From positions 434,001 to 498,000 of the forward strand of contig NZ_AP031573.1 in the NCBI RefSeq assembly GCF_041154745.1: 64,000 nucleotides of DNA, read 5' to 3'. Each line of letters opens with the position of its first letter. Position 1 is the stretch's first letter. Source of the DNA: Flavobacterium sp. CFS9 (lineage in GTDB: Bacteria > Bacteroidota > Bacteroidia > Flavobacteriales > Flavobacteriaceae). The notes beneath the pieces were generated by a model. It saw only the letters and a list, made by a program, of their open reading frames with translations. It was not told the DNA's origin and did no database searches. The position numbers and the translations under genes were made by a program. Below are positions 23,347-33,821 of this stretch, piece by piece.

Positions 23347-26300
23347 ATGAAATTATTAACCAAAGACAAGCCAAAAATCGACTGGCTTAGCAACGAAATC
23401 TGGAAGGTTACCAAACTAACATCGGGATTTCTGTTTGCTGTGACTTTGCAGGTTTCTGCTGCAACTGAATTTAAAGACATCAGACTTTCTTCGAAGCTGA
23501 ATTACATCCCTCTTACTGAGAATAGTGCAAGCAGCGGAAAGTCATCTATTACCGAACAAAAAACAATCAAAGGAAAAGTAACAGGTACAAAAGGTGAGCC
23601 TTTACCGGGAGTTAACATTGTAGTAAAAGGATCAAAGACCGGAGTAACTACAGACTTCGACGGTAATTTCACCATAGAAGTTCCCGACTCTAATAGTATA
23701 CTGGTTGTTTCATTTACCGGTTTTGTTACCAGAGAAATCATTGCAGCCAATGCCGTAACTATTCAGCTTGAAGAACAAAATCAAACTCTAAACGAGGTAG
23801 TTGTGGTAGGATACGGTACACAGAAAAAAGGTTCTACAACCGGAGCAATTGCTTCTGTCAAAGGATCGGCACTGACACAAAATGCTTCAGCGAACGTTTC
23901 AAATGGTCTTGCCGGACGTGTATCGGGGGTAATTGCCAACAACCGTTCAGGGAGACCCGGTGATGACAGTTCCAGCCTTTTAATCAGAGGGTTTAACTCA
24001 TTTGGAGGCGGTACCAGCCCTCTGGTTGTTGTAGACGGTATTCCGGATCGTGACCTGAACAGAATCAATCCGGATGACATTGAGTCAGTTACAATTTTGA
24101 AAGATGCATCGGCCGCCATCTACGGAGTGCGTTCTGCTAACGGGGTAATTCTGGTTACCACCAAAAGAGGAAAAGAGGGCAAACCAACCATCAAAATTGA
24201 CGGTTCTTATGGCATTCAACAATTAACCCGAATGGATGAGCGAGTGAATGCCTGGCAATACATGACTTATTATAACGAATTAAACGCCAACAAAGGAACG
24301 ACACTTCCTTATACGCAATCTGATATAGACAAATACAAAGCAGGTAATGATCCTAACTATACAAGCACCAACTGGCTTAGAGAAGTGTATCGAAAAGATG
24401 CGCCTCAGTCTAATGTCTCTCTTTCTGTAAACGGAGGTAACGAACAGGTGAAGTATTTCTTTTCCGGTCAGTTTTTAAATCAGGAAAGTAATCTCAGGTA
24501 TAGCGACGAAAGGTACAGACAGTTCAACTTAAGATCGAATATCGATGTAAATATTTCATCAAACTTAAAAGTGAATCTGGACATTGCGACCCGTAAGGAA
24601 GACCGAAATTATCCGGCGATTAGCATGGGAAGTATTATGCACGAAACTGTAAGTATGTACCCTTTTATTCCGGCATACTGGAAAAATGGCCTGCCATCTT
24701 CCGGAATTACAAATGGACGAAATCCAATCCTAATGTCTTCTTCAGCGGCTGGTTATGATAAAGTAGTCAACCTGATTGTTAACCCGAAAATAGGATTTGA
24801 TTTGAAATTACCAAAGATTACTGAAGGATTATCTCTGAACGGATATGCTGCGTTTGACTATAATGTCCGCAGCGAAAAAAGATTCACCAAACCATGGGAT
24901 GCTTATTCGTATGACAAAGCAAATGACAGCTACAACAATGTAAAAAACAGTACAAGCATAACCAGTATTATGCAGGACGAGCAAATTACGAATCAAAATA
25001 CTTATTTCTTAAAATTAGCTTACGATCGTAAATTCAATAAACACGCTTTTAATGCTTTTGTGGGATACGAACAAACTACAACTGACAAAACCGAAACGTA
25101 TGCCTACCGAAGAGATTTGCTGAGTGATCAGTTGGATCAGATTTTTACAGGGGGTACCAAAGGTCAGAATGCAACCGGAAGCGCTTACCAGGACGGAAGA
25201 GAAAGTTACTTGGGAAGAATTGCCTATAACTTTGATAATAAATATTTTGCTGAAGTTTCTGCCCGCTACAACGGATCTTTTAACTTTCCGTCTTCAACGC
25301 GCTGGGGAGTATTTCCTGCAGTATCTGCAGGCTGGAAAATATCCGAAGAATCATTTTTCAAGAACAATATAAAAGCAATTGACCAGCTTAAAATAAGAGC
25401 TTCCTGGGGAAAAATGGGTAACGATGATTTGAGTGAATGGATTAATGGTGTGTTTTATCCTAACCAATACCTTTTCTTAACACGATATCAATTGACTACC
25501 AATCAGCAGAATTACAGTTATTTTGGATCAGATTATACCTTAAACAACAGTATTTATCTTTCGTCTACTCCTAACCCTAATATTACCTGGGAAGTGCAGC
25601 ATTCGACAAACGTAGGGCTTGACTTTGGATTCTTAAACAACAAACTAACTGCTACTTTTGATTATTTCAGTAACAAAAGATCTGATATTTTAACTGCCAG
25701 AAATGCGTCTGTGCCTTTATACACTGGATTGGCACTTCCTAAAGAAAATATTGGGGAAACGGTTAACAGAGGGGTTGACTGGTCTTTAAATTATGCCGAT
25801 ACGAGCCATCAATTCAAATACAGTATTGGTTTTAATCTTACTTATGCGCAGAGTGAAGTACTGTTTCGCGATGAGGCTTCAAACATTCCGGAATGGCAAA
25901 AATCAACCGGAAAAGCGATCGATTCCTGGCTCGTTTATCAAACAAACGGTATCTACCGCACACAGGCAGAAGTTGATGGTTCTGCTCATTTTGAAGGAGC
26001 GAAACCGGGTGACCTTTGGGTAAAAGATACAGATGGAGACGGAAATATAACTTCTAATGACAAAGTTAGAATTCCACAATCTGCGACACCAAAAATTGCT
26101 TATGGTATTCCAATGAGAGCTGAGTACAAAGGTTTTTCTGTTGATGTACTCTGGACAGGGCAATCAAAAGCCAAACAAATGATTCTGCCACAGGGGCAGG
26201 GAGCAATTGTAGCACCGCCAACATGGCTGTACAATGACAGATATACAGCAGATAATCCGAATTCAAAATACCCTGTAGCCTTTAACGATTCGGATAATAA

Positions 26301-26559
26301 AAATAATATTCCGGCTGACTTTTGGTTGAGAGATGCTTCTTTCTTCAGACTAAAATCATTAGAGATATCGTATGTATTACCGGAAAAAGCGCTTTCAAGA
26401 TTTGGAGTATTGAACATGAGAATTTATGCCGGCGGAACGAACCTCTTCTCTATTGATCAGATGAAAAAGTACAACCGTGATCCTGAAACAAACAATACCA
26501 CAGGTATCAATTATCCACAAACCCGTATCTACAGAGTAGGTGTAAGTATTGAATTATAA
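23347..26559 (+). CDS. SusC-family TonB-dependent transporter (1070 aa)
   Basis: Outer-membrane glycan importer. A signal-type segment (LTSGFLFAVTLQVSA) follows the ATG at 23347; the frame is open from 23182, but that start lies in the operator-like repeat and gives no better signal. Domains in order: a carboxypeptidase-like fold (IKGKVTGTKGEPLPGVNIVV...), the linker LNEVVVVGYGTQKKGSTTGA, the plug (NVSNGLAGRVSGV, LIRGFNSFGGG, LVVVDGIP) and a ~22-strand barrel ending in RIYRVGVSIEL. It forms a complex with the SusD protein just downstream. Substrate is likely an alpha-galactoside-containing glycan judged by the GH36 neighbour. Confidence 0.95.
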   Translation: MKLLTKDKPKIDWLSNEIWKVTKLTSGFLFAVTLQVSAATEFKDIRLSSKLNYIPLTENSASSGKSSITEQKTIKGKVTGTKGEPLPGVNIVVKGSKTGVTTDFDGNFTIEVPDSNSILVVSFTGFVTREIIAANAVTIQLEEQNQTLNEVVVVGYGTQKKGSTTGAIASVKGSALTQNASANVSNGLAGRVSGVIANNRSGRPGDDSSSLLIRGFNSFGGGTSPLVVVDGIPDRDLNRINPDDIESVTILKDASAAIYGVRSANGVILVTTKRGKEGKPTIKIDGSYGIQQLTRMDERVNAWQYMTYYNELNANKGTTLPYTQSDIDKYKAGNDPNYTSTNWLREVYRKDAPQSNVSLSVNGGNEQVKYFFSGQFLNQESNLRYSDERYRQFNLRSNIDVNISSNLKVNLDIATRKEDRNYPAISMGSIMHETVSMYPFIPAYWKNGLPSSGITNGRNPILMSSSAAGYDKVVNLIVNPKIGFDLKLPKITEGLSLNGYAAFDYNVRSEKRFTKPWDAYSYDKANDSYNNVKNSTSITSIMQDEQITNQNTYFLKLAYDRKFNKHAFNAFVGYEQTTTDKTETYAYRRDLLSDQLDQIFTGGTKGQNATGSAYQDGRESYLGRIAYNFDNKYFAEVSARYNGSFNFPSSTRWGVFPAVSAGWKISEESFFKNNIKAIDQLKIRASWGKMGNDDLSEWINGVFYPNQYLFLTRYQLTTNQQNYSYFGSDYTLNNSIYLSSTPNPNITWEVQHSTNVGLDFGFLNNKLTATFDYFSNKRSDILTARNASVPLYTGLALPKENIGETVNRGVDWSLNYADTSHQFKYSIGFNLTYAQSEVLFRDEASNIPEWQKSTGKAIDSWLVYQTNGIYRTQAEVDGSAHFEGAKPGDLWVKDTDGDGNITSNDKVRIPQSATPKIAYGIPMRAEYKGFSVDVLWTGQSKAKQMILPQGQGAIVAPPTWLYNDRYTADNPNSKYPVAFNDSDNKNNIPADFWLRDASFFRLKSLEISYVLPEKALSRFGVLNMRIYAGGTNLFSIDQMKKYNRDPETNNTTGINYPQTRIYRVGVSIEL

Positions 26560-26583
26560 TCATACAACAAAAAAATTCCAGAC

Positions 26584-28284
26584 ATGAAAAATTATAAAAA
26601 ACATAAACTCATCAATATAAAAAAGAAGGTATTCATTCTTGCCTCTCTTTTTATTAGCATTGCCTCACTTACTTCCTGCAGTGAAGATCCTCTTGATAAA
26701 GTTCCCTTAGATTCCTATACAGATGCAACTGTGTGGAATGATTTGAAGCTTGCTGAAGCTTTTGCAAACAATCTCTACAATGTTTTACCCAGCACACAGC
26801 ACAATTGGAACAATAAAACAAATCGCAGCTGGATTTTGTCGACTGCCTGTGATGAAGCTTTTAACAATTTTAACGATTATGACATTTGGACACTAAATTC
26901 AGGTGCTCTTACTCCGGATAATGCAAGTGATTTTGATATTTGGAAACCTACCTACGCTACCATTCAGAATTGCAACATTTTTTTATCCCGAATTGATAAT
27001 GTTCCGGGTGACGAGGCTACCCGCAACAGATTAAAGGGTGAAGTAATTTTTCTGAGAGCTTATGCTTATTTTAAATTAACCAGCGATTACGGTGGAGTCC
27101 CTCTTGTAACCGTTCCTTTTGATCTTAACAGTAATTTCAAAGTAGAGCGAAGCACTTACGAGCAATGTACAGACTTTATTGTTACCGAGTTAGACAAATC
27201 TGCCGATTTACTACCTTTAAATACTTCCAGTCTTGGAAGAATTACCAAAGGTGCCGCTCTTGCAATCAAATCCAGAGTATTACTTTATGCTGCAAGTCCG
27301 CAATGGAATACGACTAATGATATTTCGAAATGGAAAAAAGCATCCGATGCTGCAAAAGCCGTTATTGATTTAAATATTTATCAGCTGTATGACAAAAAAT
27401 ACGAAGATCTTTTTACAACCAATAATTCTGAAATTATTTGTTCCCGTTTATCCAGTAAAGATCCTCAATGGAGTGCTTTTAACGGTGTAGAAATGTTTAA
27501 TTCGCCTAGTGGTTTTCACGGCTGGGCTAATTTTGCACCAAGCCAGAGCCATATTGATGCTTACGGAACAGCAGATGGTAAGGACATTACTGATCCATCA
27601 TCGGGTTATGATCCTCAGAAACCTTATGTAAACAGAGATCCGCGTTTTTATAAGAACATTGTATATGATGGACGTGCTTACGGAAAACCTGAGTTCTTCA
27701 AGGACCGTTATGATGCCGGAAGTTCAAACAAAGCTGAATTTTATGAAGGCGGATTAGATTCTCCTCAGGGATGGGATACCTGGAATGCCAGTAAAACACG
27801 TTACACTTTCCGCAAATATTGTGACACGACCTACAACTACAACAATGAAACACAAACCAACAAAGCCTGGATTATTTCCCGTTTAGGCGAAATTTACCTA
27901 AACTATGCCGAGGCACAGTTCAAATTGGGTAATGAAGGTACCGCCATACAATATTTAAATGCAATCAGACATCGTGCAGGAATAACAAATCCGTTGACAG
28001 GTTTAACCGGTACGACTTTAGAAAACAAAATCCGTAATGAAAGACAAGTCGAATTATGTCTGGAAGGGTTCCGCTATTATGATGTTCGTCGTTGGAAAAT
28101 TGCCGAGCAAACCGAAAATAAACCTTTGATGGGGGTTGTGATTACCAAAAACGGAGATGGGTCAAAAACCTACACCTACACTAAAGTACAGGATCGTTTT
28201 TTCAAACCTCAGCATTACTTATTACCAATTCCGAGAGATGAAGTAAACAGAACAAATCTTACTCAAAACCCAGGTTACAATTAG
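26584..28284 (+). CDS. SusD-family surface glycan-binding lipoprotein (566 aa)
   Basis: Captures glycans at the surface and closes the SusC barrel. The signal ends in a lipobox (FISIASLTSCSEDPLDKVP). TPR-type helices follow (WKPTYATIQNCNIFLSRIDN, LKGEVIFLRAYAYFKLTSDY), then the typical RITKGAALAIKSRVLLYAAS and, near the C-terminus, YLNAIRHRAGI, RNERQVELCLEGFRYYDVRR and HYLLPIPRDEV. It starts 24 bases after the SusC stop, the standard pairing, and is closed by a terminator hairpin at 28353. Confidence 0.95.
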   Translation: MKNYKKHKLINIKKKVFILASLFISIASLTSCSEDPLDKVPLDSYTDATVWNDLKLAEAFANNLYNVLPSTQHNWNNKTNRSWILSTACDEAFNNFNDYDIWTLNSGALTPDNASDFDIWKPTYATIQNCNIFLSRIDNVPGDEATRNRLKGEVIFLRAYAYFKLTSDYGGVPLVTVPFDLNSNFKVERSTYEQCTDFIVTELDKSADLLPLNTSSLGRITKGAALAIKSRVLLYAASPQWNTTNDISKWKKASDAAKAVIDLNIYQLYDKKYEDLFTTNNSEIICSRLSSKDPQWSAFNGVEMFNSPSGFHGWANFAPSQSHIDAYGTADGKDITDPSSGYDPQKPYVNRDPRFYKNIVYDGRAYGKPEFFKDRYDAGSSNKAEFYEGGLDSPQGWDTWNASKTRYTFRKYCDTTYNYNNETQTNKAWIISRLGEIYLNYAEAQFKLGNEGTAIQYLNAIRHRAGITNPLTGLTGTTLENKIRNERQVELCLEGFRYYDVRRWKIAEQTENKPLMGVVITKNGDGSKTYTYTKVQDRFFKPQHYLLPIPRDEVNRTNLTQNPGYN

Positions 28285-28352
28285 AATTTACTATTTCGCT
28301 TTAATAAATTATCAGTCTCATGGTATAGTCGATCAAACAAACTGGTAATGCT

Positions 28353-28384
28353 GCAAACCCACTCTGTAAATTGTGTGGGTTTGC
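28353..28384 (+). terminator. Terminator or attenuator after susD
   Basis: GCAAACCCAC pairs with GTGGGTTTGC, with a 10-12-base loop, and TTTT follows. It separates the SusC/D pair from the two glycosidase genes and may lower their expression relative to the pair. Confidence 0.7.
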
Positions 28385-28437
28385 TTTTAAAATTTTACTC
28401 CGGTTTTAAAACCCAATTCAAATAAAAAAACAGCCTC

Positions 28438-29871
28438 ATGAAATACCGATTTATACTTATAGTTGCAAATTGTTGTTTCTTTTTTAGTACAAGTGCCCAA
28501 AATACAACAACTTTCAAATCATCAGATCCTGCTTTAGAACTTGCTTTTAATCGTGCCAAAGATATGGCCCTAAGCTATAAAGGAGATTCAAATGATCCGG
28601 TTGGACCGTGGTATGAAGCCGCACTGCCTTCCCGATCTGCTTTTTGCATGAGGGATGTCGCACATCAAAGTATTGGCGCAGAAATACTCGGATTGCATAA
28701 AGAAAATAAAAACATGCTGTCTCTCTTTGCTCAAAATATTTCAGAAAGCAAAGACTGGTGTTCGTATTGGGAAATTAACAAATACGGAAAACCTGCACCT
28801 GAGGATTATCGAAATGATAAAGAATTCTGGTACAACCTCAACAGTAATTTTGATATACTGTTTGCCTGTTGGAGATTGTATTTATGGACAGGCGATGAAA
28901 GTTATATCAGAAATCCTGAATTTGAAAACTTCTTCGAGAAATCAGCCACCAGCTATATCGAACGCTGGACACTCGATGCTGACTCTCTATTAACAAGACC
29001 GGAATTTCCCAACGCTCCTGTCTCTTTTAACAGCAAAGATGATTTTCACAGATGCCGTGGTCTTGCCTCCTACTCAGAAGGAATTCCGGGATTAAAAATG
29101 GGTATCGATTTAGTTGCCGCGATTTATCGGGGGCTACTCACCTATTCTGCCATTTTAGAACACAAGGGAGATTTCCAAAAGGCTAAAATCTTCAAAGAAA
29201 AAGCTCTAAAATACAAGCAGCAGATTGAACAAACCTGGTGGGACAATACAACCTCAACTTATAATGTTATTTACACCAGCAACGGAAACTTTAGCAAAGA
29301 TGCCGGTGAACTGTTTTTGTTATGGTTTGATGCTTTAACAGATTCTACTCGTACTAAAAAAACAATTGAACATATTATTTCGGGGAAAAACAATGTCGAA
29401 AATTTATCTTATCTCCCTTTCTTACTGTACAAATACGGTTTTGAAAACAAAGCTTATGAATACATCTTATACCTAACCGATCCTGCAACCAAAAGAAGAG
29501 AATATCCCGAAGTTTCTTTTGGAGTAATCGAGGGTATTGTACACGGCTACATGGGTATAGAACCTGATGCAGCCACCAAAACAATCACTACTTTATACCG
29601 CGGAAAAAGTAATACCACCGCTGAATTAGACAATTTACCCATTTTAAATACCCTCTTATTTATCCAACAAGAAAGTCAAAAAACGACGCTTTACAACAAA
29701 GGAACCCATCCGATACAATCGCGCATTATGTTTTCCGGAAATTATAAAACAATAGTTCTCAACCATAAAAAAATTACCGCCAGCCACAAAAAAGATGTTA
29801 ACGGAAATTCCTATACATTTGTTGATGTCCCTTTAAATTCCGGACAGAAAATAACTGCATCTTTAAAATAA
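28438..29871 (+). CDS. Exported six-hairpin glycosidase-like protein (477 aa)
   Basis: Signal peptide MKYRFILIVANCCFFFSTSAQ. The rest reads as an (alpha/alpha)6 toroid with the conserved-looking segments GPWYEAALPSRSAFCMRDVA, SKDWCSYWEINKYGKPAPED, WRLYLWTGDESYI and QQIEQTWWDN. The MRDVAHQ and GDE stretches are candidate catalytic acids (Asp, Glu). The exact GH family cannot be named with confidence. It sits behind SusC/D and in front of a second glycosidase, so it probably acts on the same glycan in the periplasm. Confidence 0.75.
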   Translation: MKYRFILIVANCCFFFSTSAQNTTTFKSSDPALELAFNRAKDMALSYKGDSNDPVGPWYEAALPSRSAFCMRDVAHQSIGAEILGLHKENKNMLSLFAQNISESKDWCSYWEINKYGKPAPEDYRNDKEFWYNLNSNFDILFACWRLYLWTGDESYIRNPEFENFFEKSATSYIERWTLDADSLLTRPEFPNAPVSFNSKDDFHRCRGLASYSEGIPGLKMGIDLVAAIYRGLLTYSAILEHKGDFQKAKIFKEKALKYKQQIEQTWWDNTTSTYNVIYTSNGNFSKDAGELFLLWFDALTDSTRTKKTIEHIISGKNNVENLSYLPFLLYKYGFENKAYEYILYLTDPATKRREYPEVSFGVIEGIVHGYMGIEPDAATKTITTLYRGKSNTTAELDNLPILNTLLFIQQESQKTTLYNKGTHPIQSRIMFSGNYKTIVLNHKKITASHKKDVNGNSYTFVDVPLNSGQKITASLK

Positions 29872-29977
29872 TAAATCACAAAAAAATTTATCTAAAAACA
29901 ACACAAACAAACACTACTAATACGATAAATAAAAGCTGCTGGCGGTAATTATCCAAAACCTATAAAAAACAATTCTA

Positions 29978-31990
29978 ATGAAGAGATTCTTTCAGAAAAA
30001 ACAAAAACACATTCTATTGGCCCTTGTCACTTTTTTCTCCATAGTGTGGAAAACATTTTCGCAGGAAGACCGTCGCTGGCAGATCAATCAGGACGGCACT
30101 ATTTCGTGGCAGATCGGCAACAACATTCCGCATGACGATCATATCGAAATGAGTGGCAAGAAGATTTCAACTGTTCTAAGGTATGGCATTGCAGCAGACG
30201 GTTCGTTCCGTGCTACCCGCAGTTTGGTCTGGCCCATGCTCCGAACCATTCCTAATAATACCCATGCCAGTTTAACACGAAGGTTTTCGCAAGACGGTTT
30301 TAATTTGGTAACTGTGAACTACAAACCTATTGCAGCAGAAAAAGTGACTTCACTAACTTTGGACGGAACACTACTTGTGAAGAGTAAAGCAGGCAATACA
30401 CTGGAATTGACCCGACAATTTTTTCCGTCAACAACTTTAGCGGGTTATTGTGAAATTTATACTCTTAAAAACATTTCTGAAAAAAACTGTGTCGTAGAAA
30501 TTCCAAAATCGAATACCGTTTACACCACAGATCCCGCAAAAGGCACAGAAGGCAGTTATGCCATACATGTTGATCTTTACAACTCCGGAAACTTTACTCT
30601 TAAGACCAATGAAACTATTCGTTTTTCTGTTTTCTATTCAGGTGTCAAAACAAACGAGCAGGTTCCTGTTGTAAATGTCGAAGAAGAAAAAGAAAAGCGC
30701 ATTAAACTAATTCAGAATATCTGGGACAAACTCATCTTAGAAACCCCCGATCCCGTTTTAAATACTGAATTTGCTTTTGCCAAAATCAGAGCTTCTGAAA
30801 GTATTTTTGAAACCAAAGGTGGTCCTATGCACGGTCCGGGAGGAGAATCTTACTATGCTGCTATCTGGGCCAATGATCAGGCCGAATATATAGGTCCGTT
30901 TTTTCCTTTCTTAGGTTATGACTATGGCAATCAGGCTTCACTAAATGCTTATCTACAATTTGCCAAATTTATGAACAAAGAATACCAACCTATTCCGAGT
31001 TCGATTGTAGCCGAAGGAACTGATATTTGGGCCGGAGCCGGTGATCGTGGCGATGGTGCGATGATTGCTTATGGAGCTTCGCGTTATGCACTTTCGAGAG
31101 GAAATGCAGATGAAGCCAAACAATTATGGCCCTTGATCGAATGGTGCCTGGAGTATTGCCATAGAAAATTAAATTCTGATGGTATTGTAACTTCCGATTC
31201 TGATGAACTTGAAGGCCGTCTTCCTGCCGGAAAGGCCAATTTAAACACCTCTTCTTTATATTATGATGCTTTGAATTCTGCTGTTTATTTGAGTAAAGCT
31301 TTAGGGAAAAACGAAGCACAACTTAAGGCTTACAAAGCCCAGGCTCAAAAATTAAAAACAGCCATTGAAAACTACTTTGGTGCTAAAGTAGAAGGTTTTG
31401 AAACGTACAAATACTACAAAGAGAATGATATTCTAAGAGCCTGGATCTGTACGCCGCTCACGATGGGCATCTACGATAGAAAAGATGGAACCATTGAGGC
31501 CTTATTCTCACCAAGATTATGGACAAAGGACGGTCTTGCCAGCGTAGCGGGTGACAAAATTTTCTGGGATCGTTCGACTTTGTATGCCCTAAGAGGCGTA
31601 CTCGCAGCGGGAGAAACCGACAAAGCACTGGATTTTCTGCATTACTATTCTAACCGCCGTTTACTAGGAGATCACGTACCCTACCCTGTAGAAGCTTATC
31701 CCGAAGGAGATCAGCGTCATCTTTCAGCTGAAAGCGGATTGTATTGTCGAATTTTTACCGAAGGATTGTTTGGTATCCGACCTACAGCTTTGAACTCGTT
31801 TGACTTCACTCCACGTCTTCCTAAATCCTGGCCCATCATGAAATTGCGCCACATCAGTGCATTCGAACATGATTTTGACATTACGGTGGAAAGAGCCGAT
31901 AAAAAACTAAAAATAACAATCTCTGAAGGCAAAAAAATAATCGTCAAAAAAGTTATTAAAGACGGAGATACCGTAAATATTGTTTTTTAA
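29978..31990 (+). CDS. Exported (alpha/alpha)6-type glycoside hydrolase-like protein (670 aa)
   Basis: N-terminal signal (LLALVTFFSIVWKTFSQ). Residues ~20-230 form a beta-sandwich; the catalytic toroid follows, with YYAAIWANDQAEYIGPFFPF (~300), VAEGTDIWAGAGDRGDGAMI (~345) and SDSDELEGRLPAG. The WANDQAEY and GDRGDGA motifs supply plausible acid residues. Such proteins hydrolyse side chains of plant or microbial glycans; family assignment (GH63/GH95/GH78-like clan) is not certain. Final gene of the PUL, 107 bases after its predecessor; its last strand (KKIIVKKVIKDGDTVNIVF) is beta. Confidence 0.72.
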   Translation: MKRFFQKKQKHILLALVTFFSIVWKTFSQEDRRWQINQDGTISWQIGNNIPHDDHIEMSGKKISTVLRYGIAADGSFRATRSLVWPMLRTIPNNTHASLTRRFSQDGFNLVTVNYKPIAAEKVTSLTLDGTLLVKSKAGNTLELTRQFFPSTTLAGYCEIYTLKNISEKNCVVEIPKSNTVYTTDPAKGTEGSYAIHVDLYNSGNFTLKTNETIRFSVFYSGVKTNEQVPVVNVEEEKEKRIKLIQNIWDKLILETPDPVLNTEFAFAKIRASESIFETKGGPMHGPGGESYYAAIWANDQAEYIGPFFPFLGYDYGNQASLNAYLQFAKFMNKEYQPIPSSIVAEGTDIWAGAGDRGDGAMIAYGASRYALSRGNADEAKQLWPLIEWCLEYCHRKLNSDGIVTSDSDELEGRLPAGKANLNTSSLYYDALNSAVYLSKALGKNEAQLKAYKAQAQKLKTAIENYFGAKVEGFETYKYYKENDILRAWICTPLTMGIYDRKDGTIEALFSPRLWTKDGLASVAGDKIFWDRSTLYALRGVLAAGETDKALDFLHYYSNRRLLGDHVPYPVEAYPEGDQRHLSAESGLYCRIFTEGLFGIRPTALNSFDFTPRLPKSWPIMKLRHISAFEHDFDITVERADKKLKITISEGKKIIVKKVIKDGDTVNIVF

Positions 31991-32375
31991 TAAAATACTT
32001 AATCAAAATAAAGAACCTGAGGTTCGGAACATATAAACACGATAAATATGTTCCGTTCCTATGGAACTTTACAAAATGAAAAAAACTATTTTTCAACGGA
32101 TTAAAATCAGTTGCTACAAAAAAACATTCCTAGCGGAATTAAAATTTTACGAAAACACATACGTGAAACTCCTGCTTGCAGAAAATAATAATCTAAACTT
32201 TTTATAAAACGAAACTGTATTGAACTTAGCAAAATAAAGAACCCACTTTATATCCAATTTAACTTGCAATCCTCAAAGAACAATTAAAAACTTCCGCAAT
32301 ATTGAATCTTTTCTAAAATATTTACAAAAAAATTAACAAGCTAAGCCGGTAAATAAAAATATCTTTGTCGCAACT
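31991..32375. other. Intergenic region without a gene, small palindromes
   Basis: 385 bases, no credible ORF. GGAACATAT (32026) and ATATGTTCC (32046) form a 9-bp inverted repeat, closely followed by GTTCC-TAT-GGAAC. It may be a degraded repeat element or a terminator-like structure behind the PUL. Confidence 0.4.
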
Positions 32376-32729
32376 ATGACAAAAAAGTTCTACATACTGC
32401 TATTCGTTACGATTGGTTTCCTGATGGGGCCAACGTTTACGTATGCGCATGGAACAAAAAAAGAAATGTCATGTTGCAAAAACGAATCTGCTGCAAAAGA
32501 TTGTTGCAGCAAAAAAGATTCGAAAGACAAAAAACATGGCTGTGATAAGAGCTGCATGGGAAATTCCTGTACGCCAACCAGTAGCTGTGGCTTTTCGCCA
32601 ATGGCAATTTTTCAAACAGAAAACCACTCTCTAATTGGTTTTTCTGAAAAAAAACAAACTTACTTTTACTCGGAAATCTTTATTTCTTCAGATTTCCGTT
32701 CGATCTGGCTTCCACCTAAAATAAGCTAG
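32376..32729 (+). CDS. Exported Cys/Lys-rich protein, probable metal-related (117 aa)
   Basis: Signal segment ILLFVTIGFLMGPTFTYAHG. The next 45 residues hold about ten cysteines in pairs or singles (SCCKNESAAKDCCSKKDSKD, HGCDKSCMGNSCTPTSSCG). The C-terminal part is hydrophobic-aromatic (FYSEIFISSDFRSIWLPPK). Cys clusters of this sort suggest copper or another soft metal. It leads a group with HMA-domain and thiol-redox proteins, 158 bases before the first HMA gene. No family name is known to me. Confidence 0.65.
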   Translation: MTKKFYILLFVTIGFLMGPTFTYAHGTKKEMSCCKNESAAKDCCSKKDSKDKKHGCDKSCMGNSCTPTSSCGFSPMAIFQTENHSLIGFSEKKQTYFYSEIFISSDFRSIWLPPKIS

Positions 32730-32887
32730 ATTTCTTTTGTGACAGCCAGAGGTCTGTCTTATCCAAAGCCATTTTTAAGGCTTTAATTCAAAACTATTTT
32801 TTAATCTTAACTCTATGTCAGAAATAGCTGTATTTGCTATAGTTTCTGCTGTGCTTTAGGATTAATTCATCCAAAAAAACACATTCA

Positions 32888-33268
32888 ATGAACTCAATAA
32901 CAAAATTATTGATGGCAATGTCTCTCTTGCTATCCGTTACTTTCGCCAGCGCTCAAATCAAAAATAAAACAACTGAAAAAGTAAAAGTCAACGGTAACTG
33001 CAGCATGTGCAAAAAAGTGATCGAAACTGCCGCAAACGTTAATAAAGAAGCCAAAGTAATCTGGAACGAAGACACTAAAATGGCTACTATTACTTACGAT
33101 GCTCAAAAGACAAATCTTGACACCATTCTAAAACGCATCGCAGATGCAGGATACGACAACGAAAAATTTAAAGCTCCAAATGCCGTTTACGACGAACTGC
33201 ACGGATGTTGTCAATACGACAGAGAACCAAGCGATAAAAAACCAACTAGTTCGTCGTCACATCATTAA
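32888..33268 (+). CDS. Exported heavy-metal-associated (HMA) domain protein (126 aa)
   Basis: Signal peptide LLMAMSLLLSVTFASAQ. A single HMA ferredoxin-like fold with the metal-binding motif GNCSMCKKVIETAA (CxxC, residues ~38-41) and the closing LKRIADAGYDNEKFK. A Cys-Cys pair (ELHGCCQYDREP) and a Ser/His tail (SSSHH) add possible ligands. It probably binds Cu(I) or a similar ion in the periplasm, passing it to partners encoded in the same run of genes. Confidence 0.85.
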   Translation: MNSITKLLMAMSLLLSVTFASAQIKNKTTEKVKVNGNCSMCKKVIETAANVNKEAKVIWNEDTKMATITYDAQKTNLDTILKRIADAGYDNEKFKAPNAVYDELHGCCQYDREPSDKKPTSSSSHH

Positions 33269-33331
33269 AAACCAATTTACTCGTAATACTTTTATTTAAA
33301 ACCAATTACTGGTAAACCTAAAAAAGAAATC

Positions 33332-33820
33332 ATGTTCAAAATAAAAAATATAATCACGCTATTCACTCTTGTAGCAGCCGTTTCTATGACAACTGCACAA
33401 ATAAAAGTGGGAGATACTTTTCCGGATGTCCAGCTTCAAAACAATAAGAATATTACAACCAAATTAAATTCTTTTAAAGGAAAAACGGTTTTAGTAGACT
33501 TCTGGGCATCCTGGTGTGCTCCTTGCCGACTGGCCAACAAAAAACTCGTTAAAATGTACGAACAGTATAAAGATCAGAATTTTGAAATCGTTGGAATATC
33601 AATCGATAACGACAAAACAAAATGGTTAAAAGCCATTGAAAAAGATAAGATGAAACATCAGCAATTAATAGATCCAAAAGGTTTTGAAGCCAAAACAGCT
33701 CTGACTTTCGGAGTTGAGGCACTGCCTTCTGCTTTTCTTTTTGATGCATCAGGAAAACTAGTTGCTATCAATCCAACAGAAGCTCAAATAATTGCTCAAA
33801 TCAAAAAAAACAAAAAATAA
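33332..33820 (+). CDS. TlpA/ResA-like periplasmic thioredoxin (162 aa)
   Basis: After a signal (LFTLVAAVSMTTAQ) the mature protein is an AhpC/TSA-TlpA fold: IKVGDTFPDVQLQNNKN, VLVDFWASWCAPCRLANKKL with the active CAPC, NFEIVGISIDND, and the cis-proline region VEALPSAFLF. It reduces disulfides on exported proteins, here perhaps keeping the CxxC metal sites of the HMA proteins reduced. Electrons would come from the DsbD protein at the end of the cluster. The next gene starts right at its stop. Confidence 0.9.
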   Translation: MFKIKNIITLFTLVAAVSMTTAQIKVGDTFPDVQLQNNKNITTKLNSFKGKTVLVDFWASWCAPCRLANKKLVKMYEQYKDQNFEIVGISIDNDKTKWLKAIEKDKMKHQQLIDPKGFEAKTALTFGVEALPSAFLFDASGKLVAINPTEAQIIAQIKKNKK

Positions 33821-33821
33821 G